Assembly (NCBI GenBank): GCA_003116875.1
Contig: BCKT01000001.1
Location: 1,297,486 to 1,361,485 of the forward strand
DNA from: Takashimella koratensis
Taxonomy: Eukaryota > Basidiomycota > Tremellomycetes > Trichosporonales > Tetragoniomycetaceae
Direction: 5' to 3'
Length of the DNA: 64,000 bases
Position 1 is the stretch's first letter. Each line of letters opens with the position of its first letter. A program made the position numbers and the translations under genes. Under the pieces are notes generated by a model that saw only the letters and a program-made list of their open reading frames with translations, was not told the origin of the DNA and did not search any database. This document shows, piece by piece, positions 10,880-22,764 of this stretch.

Positions 10880-11631
10880 TCGAGATGAGCGAAATTCTCC
10901 CATACCATGAACAAGACAGTAGTAGTGATTGACAACTAGGGAGCTACAGGAAGGAATGGATGATTGCGATCGGGGAGGAGGCGACTGCAAGGCCATACAC
11001 TGATTGAATGCATGATATTGACGTCTCTAAGATCGAGCTGTGGAATGCACAAGAACGACACTAGCTCAATTCCACCGAAGTGCATGACCCGGAGTTTGGT
11101 TGTAACTGAGGTCGAGCATAGAACAACTCAAGTGTTGTACTGTCCTTTCACTCTCTGGGAGCGGTTCGCGTCTGTCCAGCACGACTCTCGAGTGCGCAAA
11201 TCTAAACTTCGGCCGAGGTCAGGTCTGCGAGTTGTCTGATATCATGATTAAGGTCAGTGCTACTTGGGTCTTCACCTGTCCTATCAGTCCCCTGAAACAC
11301 CTGACAACAACGAAGAGTAAACGCTGTGAGCAGTGCGTCTCGTTCCTTTCCGGCTGTGGAAGTCTGATCAGGTCAGCTCAAAATAACAAAGCCTCACAAG
11401 GCTGCTCTGATGGGGCAACAGACTGCCCGTATCACCGGATCTCTCACAAAGAGAATCAGCAGCTGATCGATCAGACTTCCTTGCGATCGAGCTACCAAGT
11501 CGTGCCCTGTCCCGACAGCCTTGTGACTTGGGACTAGTTGCGAGTCGATATAACCAGATCGAGCCTTTCTTCTCGCTGAACAACTGTCTCGTGGTTGTCC
11601 CAACTTTGCAGTACTTGGAGGAGCGGGCGGT
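10880..11631. promoter_or_regulatory. Spacer between copies 3 and 4
   Basis: No gene is supported. A TATA element (GATATAAC, core at 11549-11553) lies 83 nt before the ATG at 11632, close to the 86-nt spacing seen for copy 2. Confidence 0.45.
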
Positions 11632-12188
11632 TATGAAGACTTACGAGGAGTTCATGGAGGGCACTTTCGTCACCAGGCGGGAGATCGTTAATAGCCCGCC
11701 TCTTGGATATCACAATGGGCTATATCACATGTACGAACTTCGCCTGTTGGTGTGTACCCAAGTCCAACTTCCGCGATCGCTGTACCTCTGACAATCCCAA
11801 ACATGCCGTGCTTTCTTCCTGGAATTTCGGCATCGCCCCGGCTCTTCGCTTCCTACTCACCAGCAGCCCTTTCACGCTCTTCAACAAAGCGACAAATGCA
11901 ACAGACGCGATGACCTTCGACCTCGATCCCAAAGGCCTTGACATGCTTGTGGGTCACGTCGATCTTTCTGAGGGCGAAACTGCCATACCCCAGACGTTTG
12001 ACTGGTCCAAGATGTGCAGTCCAACCAACGAACAGAACCTCATCGAAGGGGCGCCCCCGCAAGTTCAGCCCAACGAGTTCTCCGTCATTGTTACTCTCGA
12101 GGTGGAAGTGCCTTTCGAGTCCTCTGTCGCGGAGCAGTTGGCTCTGAGGTCAGAGATGTCCGAGGTGTCGAATGTGAGATTTGAGTGA
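11632..12188 (+). pseudogene. Probably decayed copy 4 of the unknown intronless family
   Basis: An N-terminal segment starting MKTYEEFMEGTFVTRREI (frame from 11632) resembles the family N-terminus, where other copies have DIYVNGEPFTR. A second segment in another frame (about 11780-12188) matches the C-terminal third: SSWNFGIAPALRFLLTSSPF, DAMTFDLDPKGLDM and IPQTFDW align with WNSG, DPLTLFTEG and the following strands of copies 2 and 3. The centre with the VPQS, WAKA, FxxTW and PWT motifs is missing and the two parts are out of frame. An internal deletion plus frameshift is the simplest reading. An unrecognised intron or a start further upstream is possible, so the pseudogene call is moderate. 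Confidence 0.55.
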
Positions 12189-13744
12189 TTCACTCCCCCT
12201 CCTGCTTGGCACCGGGCGCCCCAATTGATGCTTCAGAGTCTTCCATACCACGTACTCATCCGTATTCCATGACAGAAAGGGAGGAAGCTCGGAGGAGTTG
12301 ATTGCAATATCCGATGGAGGTGAAGAGAGAAGGGAAAGAGCTACCCATGCAGTGAATAAATGCAGAATGTTGCGGCTGGGCAGTCGGTAATCACGTCGCG
12401 TACAAAACGCGCAAGCACCACTGACTTTGGCGGGAGGCCGTCCGTTGGCGTGAAGCATGTGCAATGAATGACGTGGCTTCAACTGATCTTCTTTGTCTTG
12501 AAAACCATATCAGCTACCCTCCATACACCTGTGACAGCTCATCTTCCCAATCAGCCTCGCTCGCCTGCTAGCGTGGGCGTTACTGGCGCCGCCACCCGAT
12601 GCGGGGTAAGGCTTGAAGGGAGTTGAAGCTTGCGAGCGAGATCGAGCCGAACCAAGACTGACGAGAATGGTAAGAACTGAGGTCGTTATGCCACGCACGT
12701 CGCAGTATTACCAAGCGCTTGGCTACAGTACATCCTTGCCTGTCTGTCCGGCAATTGAACCCGACAGGCGAGCACCAGATGCACGATTTCCATTTCCGAA
12801 AGCAGCAAAAGAATGGGTGGGATCTTTTTTTTTTCACCAGCCACCTTGAGTTGTGGCGCGCTGATTTTGACTGCTTGTATTCCCTGCTTTTACAGTATTG
12901 ATCGACGGTTTGTTTACCCCATTGGATGTGGCGAATCGACCGCCGGAAGGGGGAAATTTCGATCCATCCTTCCCACCTGTCCGGTTGGGAGCATGATTTG
13001 ATAGCGATAGGGGTCCAGAGCGCTGGGCTGGCTGCATTGGCAGCTTGCTTGGATTGCTCATGTCCATCGCAACGGCTGCTGCGTTCCCTGGAAAACCCAT
13101 TGAGCGGTGATGGTGTAGGGGGGCGAGCAGAGGTCACCGGTCGGTCTAGCCAGGGGCGGGGGTTGGACAATCGGATGGGACTCTGTGCCTCCTCGCTCGT
13201 TGTTCTGCCGCTGCCGCTATCCCTCCGGGTCCTATTGTTGTCGCCTGCCCCCCCGCGCTTACGACTGTCCACCAGGCATCCTAGGGTCTATCTGCGCTTC
13301 TTGCCACTCCTGTCCCCCCCCCACAGGCCTCGTTGCGGCCTAGTCGCTCTTTCTTTTTATCATGAATTGAATCAATGTCAGACATTGATCGCTCTTCATC
13401 ATCTTTCATCTTCAATTGTTTCCACCTCCTCCATTCCCCCCTATTCTCTGCCCCCATCTCTCTCTCCCACAAGCACCATACTTGCCCTTCGACGCTCATT
13501 TACACCTACCTCACCCTTTGCTCTGCGGCTAGCTGCTTGCATTCTCCATTCAGTCGGTTGTCGGTGCGGACCTCGCTGAACGCGGCAATCCTCACCCTTT
13601 CGACTGCAATTGATTCAAGCGCAATCGTAATCGCATCCTCACCGGCCGGTCCAGTGTCGTGCGCGCCCCTGCCTCCCTCCCTCCCTGGCCCCTGCTACCC
13701 CCCTCGCTCGGTCGAGTAAAACCCCCTCGAGACTTCTTTTCACG
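12189..13744. promoter_or_regulatory. 1.5 kb upstream region of the GH16-like gene
   Basis: No supportable gene. The last 400 bases before the ATG at 13745 are pyrimidine-rich, consistent with a long 5' leader. Long open frames on both strands here have no recognisable domains and look like composition artefacts. Confidence 0.5.
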
Positions 13745-16270
13745 ATGCCATTCCCCCATACCCCTCTCGAGGATATCGAGGAATACGCTTTCTCTCCATA
13801 CTCTCAACCTGGTTCCCTCCCACCTTCGAGCGCGAGCCAGCACCGTCGAACGTCCTCGGCGCCCAACCCGTTCTCGAACCCCAACCCGAACCCCAACTCG
13901 GGTAGCCCGCATTACGACGAGGCCCAGCTTTCCCCTCACTCGACCCACGCCTCGACGCTCCACCGAGCCACCTCAGCACCGGGAGACGAAATCTCGCCTT
14001 ACTCCCAGTCTCGAGCGACCTTTGAGAACACCATCTTGAACCAGCGTGAGACAGAGGCTTACGACCCGACCACCTGGCTCGCTTCGCATTACCTCCCTTC
14101 CAGAGGTAACTCGACTGCATCCGAGTACTACCTTCCGCCGAACGAGCACTCGCCTTCGCTCAGCTACCACCCTTCCGAGGTCGTCCCTTCCCCCGACGTT
14201 TCCTCGTACTCTCCTCAGATCCACTCGGTCTCCCAGGGTCCCTCCCCCGTCTCCGTTGCCGCTCCCACCTTCGGCAACCCGTCGATCACCTCTCTCCACC
14301 CCTCGGCTCCCTCGGTTCCTGCTCCTACCCCGGCCCCCACCCCGTCCGCAGCGGCTGCCTACTCGCACTCGTACACCTCGTACCACGGCACTGGTCCTCG
14401 CCCGCCTTTCACCCACGCCCCGCAATCAGCCACCTCTGGCCACTCCGCGCAGTCCTACAACTCCGTGACCGGTCTCATCATGGCAAGCCACCAGCAGCAG
14501 AACCCGTTCGACTCTCCGGGAGACAACGACAACGACAGGCTCGGTGTCGCTCCTCGTATCCACGTCAACTCGATCCCCAACAGCCCCACCTCCGAGGCCG
14601 ACATTGCCACTTTCTCTGGCAACGCTGGGTACCCATCTCCTGCGGGCCCTCCCCCGACCCAGGACCCGTTCGCTGGGGGTACCTCTTACCCTACCTCGTA
14701 CCCGTCCGTCCCTAGCCCCGTGGGCGCGAGCTACTCTGAAAAGCCCCAGGCTTCTTCCTCTGGCGTCGACGCCCGGGCTGGTGCCGGTGCCGTCTCAACC
14801 GCTGCCTCGAGGCGCGCTGCGCGTACCAAGGGTGCTGCGTCGATCCGATCCGGTCGCTCTGGTCGTTCCCGCGCCACCAACGGTGGTCAAGGCCCGGACT
14901 CGAAGCGCAAGCCGTTCCAGAGCACACGACTCAAGGGCGAAATCTACAAGCCCTGGTTGGAGAAGAAGGACCCTGCTCAGCGCTGGGCCCGATGGATCAC
15001 CATCGTCAGTATCTTCCTCGGTTTCGCTGCCGCGGGTCTCATCTGCTACGACGGATACCGATCGGTGCCTTCGTTGGGGAAGACGTGTATGATTCTCAAC
15101 GACGACTTCCAGTGGCTCGACACGAGTATCTGGACCCACGAAGTCCGACTTGACGGGTACGGTAACGGCGAGTTTGAATGGACGACCGCGTCGACCAACA
15201 ACTCCTTCGTTGAAGACGGTGTCCTCTACCTTGTCCCGACCCTCACTTCCGACGTTCTCGGTGAGAGCGCAATCACCAACGGTTACACCCTCAACCTTAC
15301 CACCGACGGCACCTGTACCTCGAAGAACGTTACGCAGTGCGGCGCCGTCTCCAACTCTTCTCTGCTCCACGTGATCAACCCCGTCCAGTCGGCTCGATTG
15401 ACCACCGTCAACTCGATGTCGCTCAAGTACGGCAAGGTCGAGGTTAAGGCTCGTTTCCCTACCGGTGACTGGCTCTGGCCTTCCATCACCATGCTCCCCG
15501 TTAACGAGACCTACGGCGCGTGGCCCAGGTCGGGACAGATCGACATCGTAACCGGTCGCGGTAACAATGCGTCTTACGAGAACCGAGGTGTCGACTACGC
15601 TCAGTCCGACTTGCACTGGGGTCCCACCACCGACCTCGACAGGCTCTACATGACCTGGGGTTACCGTGAGGAGCGCCGTGTCTACTACGACCAAGAGTTC
15701 CACACTTTCGGTCTCGAATGGAACGAGGATTTCCTCTGGACCTGTAAGTCGCAGTCTCTCTCTCTCTCCTGATTACCTTTTCCTCATCGCTGACATCTCG
15801 CAGACATCGACTCCCGAGTCTCCCAGGTCATCTCGCTCCGCTTCAACAAAGAGTCCTTCTGGACTCGCGGTTACTTCCCGCCTACGATCACCAACAACTC
15901 TGTTGTTGAGAAGCTCACCAACCCCTGGGCTGCGAGCGGTGACAACGTTGCTCCCTTTGACCAGCGTGAGTCGAACGTCTCCCTCATTCCCTCCCGCTTT
16001 CTCCTTCTTCTTCACCACGACCCTAGTTTTGGCAATCTCAAAGTCACTCGCTGACCCTCTGCAGCATTCTACCTCATCATCGACCTTGCTGTCGGCGGTA
16101 CTAGCGGCTGGTTCCCTGACGGTGAAGGCGGCAAGCCCTGGCTCGACGACTCTCCTAGCGCCATGTCCGACTTCTGGGCAGCTAAGAACAAGTGGTACCC
16201 CACCTGGCCTACGGACGTCAAGCAGCGTGGTTTCGCCATCGAGTCGGTCAAGGTCTGGAAGACTTGTTAA
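13745..16270 (+). CDS. GH16-family type II membrane protein, catalytic glutamates replaced
   Basis: Exons 13745-15743, 15804-15965 and 16065-16270 give 788 aa. Residues 1-410 are a Ser/Pro/Thr-rich cytoplasmic region ending in a basic patch. One transmembrane helix (WITIVSIFLGFAAAGLICYD, about 416-436) is followed by a lumenal or extracellular concanavalin-like GH16 domain with many N-glycosylation sequons (NNS, NLT, NVT, NSS, NET, NAS). GH16 enzymes normally carry E-I-D-[IVF]-x-E; here residues 598-603 read QIDIVT, so both the nucleophile and acid/base Glu are replaced. The surrounding SG.IDI..GRGN block and YGKVEVKARFPTGDWLWPSI are well conserved. The architecture resembles fungal Kre6/Skn1-like or glucan-binding GH16 proteins involved in wall beta-glucan assembly. 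I infer glucan binding or a scaffold role rather than hydrolysis. Confidence 0.82.
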
Positions 16271-18145
16271 ACAAAAGTCTCGACCCCGATCTGTCCAACC
16301 CGACTACACGATCCCAAAAATCTCAGAAAAAGAAAAAAAATCAGAAAAAACCAGAAATAAATCTACAACCGGAACCACAAACTTCTTGGTACCATCCCCC
16401 ACACACACCAGACCTCGTCGACTTTGAACCGATACACGCCCACCCGAGTCGAGTCGGCTCCGTCCGCCCGAGTCCGAGACGTGAGGCCCGAGCTTGATCC
16501 TAGTGCTGAGCGCTGGGGTCGGGGTTGGGTTTCCGCTCAGAGGGATTTGGAAGGCGGTGGTCTGCTTTATCCCCCTTTTTGTCTTTGTTAATTCTGTATG
16601 AGAGAGAGATGGACAATGCAATACCTATTTCTAGATGACAATGAACAATGGTCTTCGCTGCATGATGTCAGCTTCTACTGCATCGCTCACTATACAGCTG
16701 TCTCATTGCTCGGACAAGGGCCAGATGTGAATGTGAAGTTAGTAGCCAGCAGTCGCAGTCAGACTCGTAAAGAGACAGGGTCAGAGCAGTGCTGTCTGTA
16801 ATTTCTGATAATCTTCAATGTCGAGTCTGGTGAACAACTAACAGGTCATGCATTCGTACGCTGGAGAGTAGTGTAGACGCTGGCGAGAGCGAGCCTCAGC
16901 GTGGAGTGGAGTGGGAAACAGGACAGGGTACGACGTGATACGAGACGCGCGAGTGGGCGCATCAAGAGTGATAGGAAACTGGGTAACGACTACTTGCTCT
17001 ACCTGTACGTACGTATAACGAGCACGATGCGTGCTTACGAACATACAGAGGGAGGGAAGGAGGCAAGGGATCGAACTAGTCCCGTTGGAACGTGATGGGG
17101 GTACAGGGTGAATGGAGAGTGGAGGGTGGAGAGTGGGAGTTGAGACGCAGGCGGCGCGAGAGCGAGTTCGGACAGAGAACACAGCTAGACGAGAAACGAG
17201 CGATCGAGCAAGTCGAAACAAAATCGGGCGCCCTCCCGCGCCCAAACTCCCAAAAGAGGGAAGCGGGGCATACGGGGACTCTCGGCGCGGCGTCTCAGAG
17301 AAAAGTATGGATGGGAATGGAGGTGAGGGGGTGGGGCGCAGGGCGCGTGGTTTGTGAGAAAATGCAATAAAGCACTTCTCAAAAAGGTTGTAGGTGGGTC
17401 GAATGTTGGGCCGGTCGGGCGTGGCGTCGGATAGAGGAACAAAGGGACGAAGAGAGAAGCCGTGGAATGAACAGGAGACTGGAGAGTCTCGGGTGACCGG
17501 CGATGATTCGAGCAAGAGTGGAGGAAATTGGATCGGAGTAGACTCGTACGGATGGACCGGGGACGAACGGACGGGAGACGACGAGGTCGAGGTTGATATC
17601 GCAAACACGGCGAGATCGACAGTCGAGCTCGAGACTAGGGGAGAAGACGAGAAGCAAGTCGGCTGGTCGATAGGGTTGAACCGAGCGGAGAGGGGTGGGA
17701 TCGTAACGCGGACGGGACGAGACGAGATGAGAGCAGAGAAGTGAAGAGATGTGTAAAGAGGTGAGGCGAACAGGACAAGAACAACACTTGACCACAAAGT
17801 TCGCGGCGAGCCGAACAAAGCGCCTCACACAACAAGTCACCACCTACACCAACTCCTTGACACGCGGAACAAAGAAGGGTTTGGGTGACTGTAACTCACT
17901 CACTCCCTCCTCCACCATCCTCCAGATACGCAGCCAGGTTAAGAAATATCGCGATGACGACAAAGACCAATCGAACACCAACGAGACGAAGAGAAGATCG
18001 AGAGTAGGATGAAAGGGGCGGAAAGAAAAATAACGATTGACGTTGTCGACGAAGAGTGCGACGAAGGAAAAATGCCAATTCGTCTCCGGTTTCTGCTTTG
18101 CTTTCTCGAGATTGTTTCACATTCCCCTCGAGCTTGTTGTCGGAT
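16271..18145. other. Convergent intergenic region
   Basis: 3' flanks of the GH16-like gene (+) and casein kinase I (-). An A-rich stretch at about 16313-16355 follows the GH16 stop. Open frames on the minus strand (16838-17843) are Ser/Pro/Arg-rich with no domain and probably reflect purine-rich composition of the plus strand. No gene is supported. Confidence 0.5.
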
Positions 18146-18311
18146 TTACCACCCGCCGCCGGGCTGACCTTCGTGGGCGCGCGTCTGGCTCCTGAGCTGG
18201 CGACGCGACGGGTCCGGCTGCTGCTGGACGCCACCAGGGACCTGCTGCTGCTGGACCTGCTGGACCTGCTGCTGCTGCACCATGTCAACATCGCCAACGA
18301 CGCGGCGCTTT

Positions 18312-18343
<32 letters not shown>

Positions 18344-19511
18344 GCGCTGTTGCTCCTGCTGCTGCTGGAGCATAGCCATCTGCTGCTGGATGCTCACATC
18401 ATCGACAGCCTTCTGCGACGCAGGCTGGACCGACCAGTCAAAGACGTAGTCATACTGGAAACCCTCGCGGACGAACAGGTCGCGGAAAAGCTTGCGGAGG
18501 TACGAGTAGTCGGGCTTGTCGTCGAAGCGGAGCGAGCGGCAGTAGTTGAGGTAGATGGCGAACTCGTTCGGGAAGCCGCGGCAAAGGACGTCGGTCGGGG
18601 TGGTCATCTCTGCAATGATGTTAGCGATGTCTAGCAGTATATGATGTCAATACTCACTCTTCTCCATGATGCGGTCGTACTTCTGCTTCTTGGTCGCCGC
18701 CTTGAGACCCTGCCACGGGAGCTGGCCGCGGAGGAAGTACTGAAAGATGGTCAGCATTGGTCACATTACCGTTGTCATGACACCTACCATGAGAACGTAG
18801 CCGAGCGACTCGAGGTCGTCACGACGAGACTGCTCGACACCCAAGTGGGTGTTGATGGAGGTGTAACGAGCGGTACCTGTCAAGTTCTTGTTCTCGCGGT
18901 AAGGGATGTGGAGGTGAGTCTTGGGGTCACGGTACTTCTTGGCAAGACCAAAGTCAATGACGTTGACCTGGTTGCCACGCTTGCCAATACCCATCAAGAA
19001 GTTGTCGGGCTTGATGTCGCGGTGGATGAAGTTGCGCGAGTGAACGTACTCGACGCGGGAGATGAGTTGGTCGGCGAGGAGGAGGACGGTCTTGAGCGAG
19101 AACTTGCGGTTGCAGAAGTTGAACAGGTCCTCGAGAGACGGGCCGCTACGAGCAGGGTCAGATGATGTTGCTTAGAATGGACGTAGACGTATAACTCACA
19201 GCAAGTCCATGACCATGGCGTTGTAGTCACACTCAGTGCCGTACCAGCGGACGAAGGGGATGCCGACACCACCGGCAAGCGACTTGTACACCTTGGACTC
19301 GTACTCGAGTTGAGGGTGCTTCGCCTTGACGGACTCGAGCTTGATAGCGACCTCCTCACCGGAGACGATATTCACACCGAGGTAGATGTCACCTGGGCGA
19401 TGTCAGTTGATTGTGTATCAGTGGGAGCTGACTTTACTCACCGAACGAGCCGCTACCGATCTTCTTGCCGATCCGGTACTTTCCGCCAACGCGGAGGTCC
19501 ATGGACGTCAT
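18146..19511 (-). CDS. Casein kinase I (CK1 delta/epsilon, Hrr25-like)
   Basis: Five exons: 19511-19442, 19392-19200, 19145-18788, 18739-18658 and 18609-18146, giving 388 aa. The kinase domain occupies roughly residues 9-295: glycine loop [22 protein letters not shown] lysine, catalytic loop [25 protein letters not shown] with the CK1-type DFG, and the family signature [15 protein letters not shown]. The C-terminal tail is Gln-rich (long Q run) and ends GGGW, so it lacks a CAAX prenylation signal and belongs with the Hrr25/delta/epsilon type rather than Yck. These kinases act in endocytosis, DNA repair, ribosome maturation and trafficking. The MTSM start is preferred because the family begins [10 protein letters not shown]; an in-frame ATG at 19544 would add 11 residues. 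Donor-like sites upstream (about 20297 and 21111) hint at 5' UTR introns. Confidence 0.95.
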
Positions 19512-21711
19512 TCTGGGAGGCGCAACAGGCATACCAGTGACCATGACGGGCGCAGGAGGGGAGGGCGACGGTTCCGGAAGAGGAGAACGCGAGCGTTTTC
19601 GTTTGAGACGAGGCGTATTGGTTGATTTTGGTTTGGCGCAGCAGAGGTATGCAAACGCGCGGTCAAGGAGAGGTGACAGGGTTTCGGCAGGTAAGTGTGT
19701 GGAAGAAAGACAAGAGGAGGGAGGAGGATGGGAGCGACGAGGTGGGGGAAGGCGAGGCAGTGAGGGTTGGAGGAGAGCAGTTATAGCACGGATAGAACGG
19801 CGGTCGGAGTGAGAGCAAGGTGTAGGCGACAAAGGACGAGTGGTGGAACAAAGGCGCGACCATGGGTTTTTGGGGGCAAGCGGTGTTGAAAGAAAGTGCG
19901 AGAGACAAGAGCCGGCCGGTCAACGGCCGTGGTGTAAAGGAAAAGGGCGATTTGACGCGACCACAGCGGAAAGTGCGGCAGACGTGGGCGGCAAGGGAGG
20001 AGAGGTAAATATGAGACGAGGGGAAACGTTGTCAGCGATTATTTCAGTCTGGCCAGGTATGAGAGGCCATTGATGCACAACGAGGGAGTATGCAGTTTGC
20101 AAGAAGGAGTGGTGGGTACTGCAACACGGCGCACAACATGGATGCGAAGTGCGTGCAGGCGTGGGAGGGACGATTGTTGGTGGGAGACGGGAAACGTGTG
20201 CTGACAAACACGCTATGGTCGCGTGATGGTGATTTGGGGGTGATGTGGGAGGAGCAGGAAGAGGGAAAAGGGGGAAACAAGAGGCTACCACTCACCTGGT
20301 AGATTGATACGAAAGAGTATGCCTCTGTGGCCCTCAGGTAGTAATGTCGAGTCGAGAGGATGTAGGGAGGGAGAGAGGATACGCTGAGGATGGAAGGGTG
20401 TAAGGAATGAAAACTGTATCGAGCGCGCCTCGTTTCTCGCTCAGTCTTTATGTAAAGGCGTGCGTTTGATGGCGAAGGGGGTGGGGAGTTAGGGGCAGTA
20501 GGGCGTTTGTAGTGCGAGAGTTGAAAGGAGGCGAGCAGCGGGAGGGAGCGACGAGATCGAGTGAAGGGGTTGATGACGGATGCGCAGGTGTGAGAAAGGG
20601 AGAAGGGCCCGGGGTGAGGGCGAGAACAAGCGAGGGAAGGTGGTTGGGATTGGATAGATCGGTCCAGCGAGGGGTAGGTTGAAGGTTGGGTTGGTCGTGA
20701 GGACAAAAGAGGGAAAGGAAGCGATGGTGATGGGGCGATGAGACGCGAGAGAAAAGCGAATGCAAGGTGATGTAGACGCGGTGAGGAGGGAGAACGATGG
20801 TGGTGAGGTGATACGATGAGGTGTAGTAGGTGCAGTGAATGGATCGGATCGATGATGCGTGCCGGGTACGAGGGGTGGGGTGGGGGTGGATTTGAAGGTG
20901 TGGTTGTGTCAGCCTACAGCCAAACGAGTCGTGTCTCTTCGGTCTATTCCTTTGCCCCCAACCAAAACCAGAAGCAAGCCCCAAGCCCCTTTCGTTTCTT
21001 TCACACGGCAGGGGAGGGGGAGGTGGGAGAAGGCTGTGCGAGAGTGGTGGGCGACACGTGAGGGGCCGGGGTGGGTGTGGGAGAGAGAGAGGTAGAGGGG
21101 GTGAGCTTACCTTGACGGGTGGTGAAGAGGTGAGTGGAGATGGGGAGGTGGGATGGAGGATGGATGGATGGATAGATGGATAGACTGTGGGGTTGAACAG
21201 ACGCTGACACTGAGAATGGTGCACCCGCGCACTGTGCAAAGCAGATTTGGGTTTCTGGGTCCCTTCGCCCTGACTCGTACCGGCCGGGCCATTCATCCCC
21301 TAGCCACGCACACAACCATCCCACATACATACACACACATACACACACACGACCCACCTCGGCCCTCGTCCAATGACACGACGGCTGCAAGGGGCAACCA
21401 GGGGCCATCCTTCCAGACACACTCCCACACACACACACACACACAGACACAGTCATCACGCTGGGGCCGAGACAGGTAAAAACTTCAAGACCCTGAATGC
21501 GGACAAGTGCCACATTGCGTGGCCCGTCTTAAACCCCGATGGCTGGGGAGGGGGACAGGGGATATCGCCGAGAGGTGCTTAGTGACGACGCGCGTTTCAT
21601 GATGGTTGCTTTGCTTACCCGGTGCATGTCCTCGTCCTTCAGTCAGTCCTTCAGTCCATCTCAACCACCTCATCCTTCACTACATCCACCTCGTCCAAGC
21701 AATCAAGCAAC
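19512..21711. promoter_or_regulatory. 2.2 kb divergent region between CK1 and UMP1
   Basis: Holds both promoters and probably a long, perhaps spliced, CK1 5' UTR: minus-strand donor-like sites read CCAG/GTGAGT near 20297 and CAAG/GTAAGC near 21111. Simple repeats are a GGAT-type tetranucleotide run at about 21150-21182 and (CA)n runs at about 21325-21350 and 21425-21450. No protein gene is supported. Confidence 0.5.
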
Positions 21712-22764
21712 ATGGTAAGCTTCACCGCACTCGCATATACCTCAATCTTACGATCAAAGCTGACTCGCTGCCCTCCTTCCCCTTGATCAGGCTCAGAACC
21801 TTCGAATCGTCCCAGCCTCGGCTCAAGCGTCGGCAGAGCAGCATGTCGTATCCACAAAGGTGAGCTGCCGTCCACGACCAAATTCAGCAACAGCTGGGGG
21901 AGAATGAAGCAGAGATCGAGCAAGGAGGAATGAGGGAGCTCGGTGGTAGTTGCTACCGGGTAAAGAACCGGGCGAGTTGGGCAAGACATCATGTCTGCAC
22001 CTCGCCTACCTGCTCTCTTATCTCTCTTTCATGTGTCTACAAATGAACAGCCAACTGACGAAACTAGGCGACCGCACACCCAGTGACCGGTACCCACGAT
22101 ACATTCCGCCACGGCCTGACTGTAGCTGCGCAAGGCGTGGACGCGGCCAACCGAAGCCCGTTGCAGGCCCGGCTCGAGAAGGTGAGCGCGGGCACGAGGG
22201 TGTGGGGAGCTATCTGTGTGGAGGGAGAGAAGATGATAGGCTAGAAGCAGAGAGGAGAGACCAGAGTGTAAGGTGGACAGAGACAGAGGAAGTGGCCTGG
22301 TCTAGATATGCTCTGATGAGAGTACTGCTGACTTGTCGTTATAGTGGGAACAGACTCAGAACGAGCTCAAGCAGACGATGCAGAGGAACAACTTTGGTCT
22401 CTCGGTACCATTACGGCGTGCGATGGAAATCAAGATTGCCTCTGACGTGAGTGCTCTGTCTTTCTTTGCTTTTTACTATCATGCCTGATTGAATCGCGCC
22501 CTCTGTCATCCCCCGCTTGGCCCTTCCACCTTCTATCCAACATCCCTGACGATCGCCGCTGACACCTTGCAGTCCCCGCACCACCCTCTCCTCCTCTCTT
22601 CCACCTCGTCCGGCCTCCCGCTCGGCGGCTCGCACAACCTCCACCTCGAGATCCTGAACGGGACCGACGAGAGTATCGACGCGGGCGACTTTATGGCTTC
22701 CAGTGGTGGGATGGGAGAGGTGCTCGATGTCCACGGGGCAATGGAGAGGAGCAGGCGGGTTTGA
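21712..22764 (+). CDS. UMP1: Proteasome maturation factor UMP1 (POMP)
   Basis: Five exons: 21712-21714, 21791-21859, 22068-22181, 22345-22446 and 22573-22764, giving 159 aa. All introns are in phase 0 and the first coding exon is the ATG alone. Family features are the HDTFRHGL motif (about residue 34), SPLQARLEKWEQTQNELKQT, the hydrophobic NNFGLSVPLRRAMEIKI helix, and the C-terminal NLHLEILNGTDESIDAGDFM. UMP1 is a largely disordered chaperone that sits inside half-proteasomes, coordinates beta-subunit maturation and is the first substrate of the new 20S core. Length fits the family (about 140-160 aa). It converges on the ATRAP-like gene. Confidence 0.93.

Noticed and set aside
12580..13579. 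A 230-aa minus-strand and a 217-aa plus-strand ORF upstream of the GH16-like gene
   Set aside because: Both are compositionally random, overlap each other on opposite strands and contain no recognisable motif or splice-supported extension.
16838..17843. A 326-aa minus-strand ORF between GH16-like and CK1 genes
   Set aside because: Ser/Pro/Arg-rich sequence from a purine-rich strand, no domain; its hydrophobic start is unconvincing as a signal peptide.
20448..21296. A 282-aa minus-strand ORF upstream of CK1
   Set aside because: Low-complexity Pro/Ser/His sequence crossing a likely 5' UTR donor site; more likely untranslated leader or intron.
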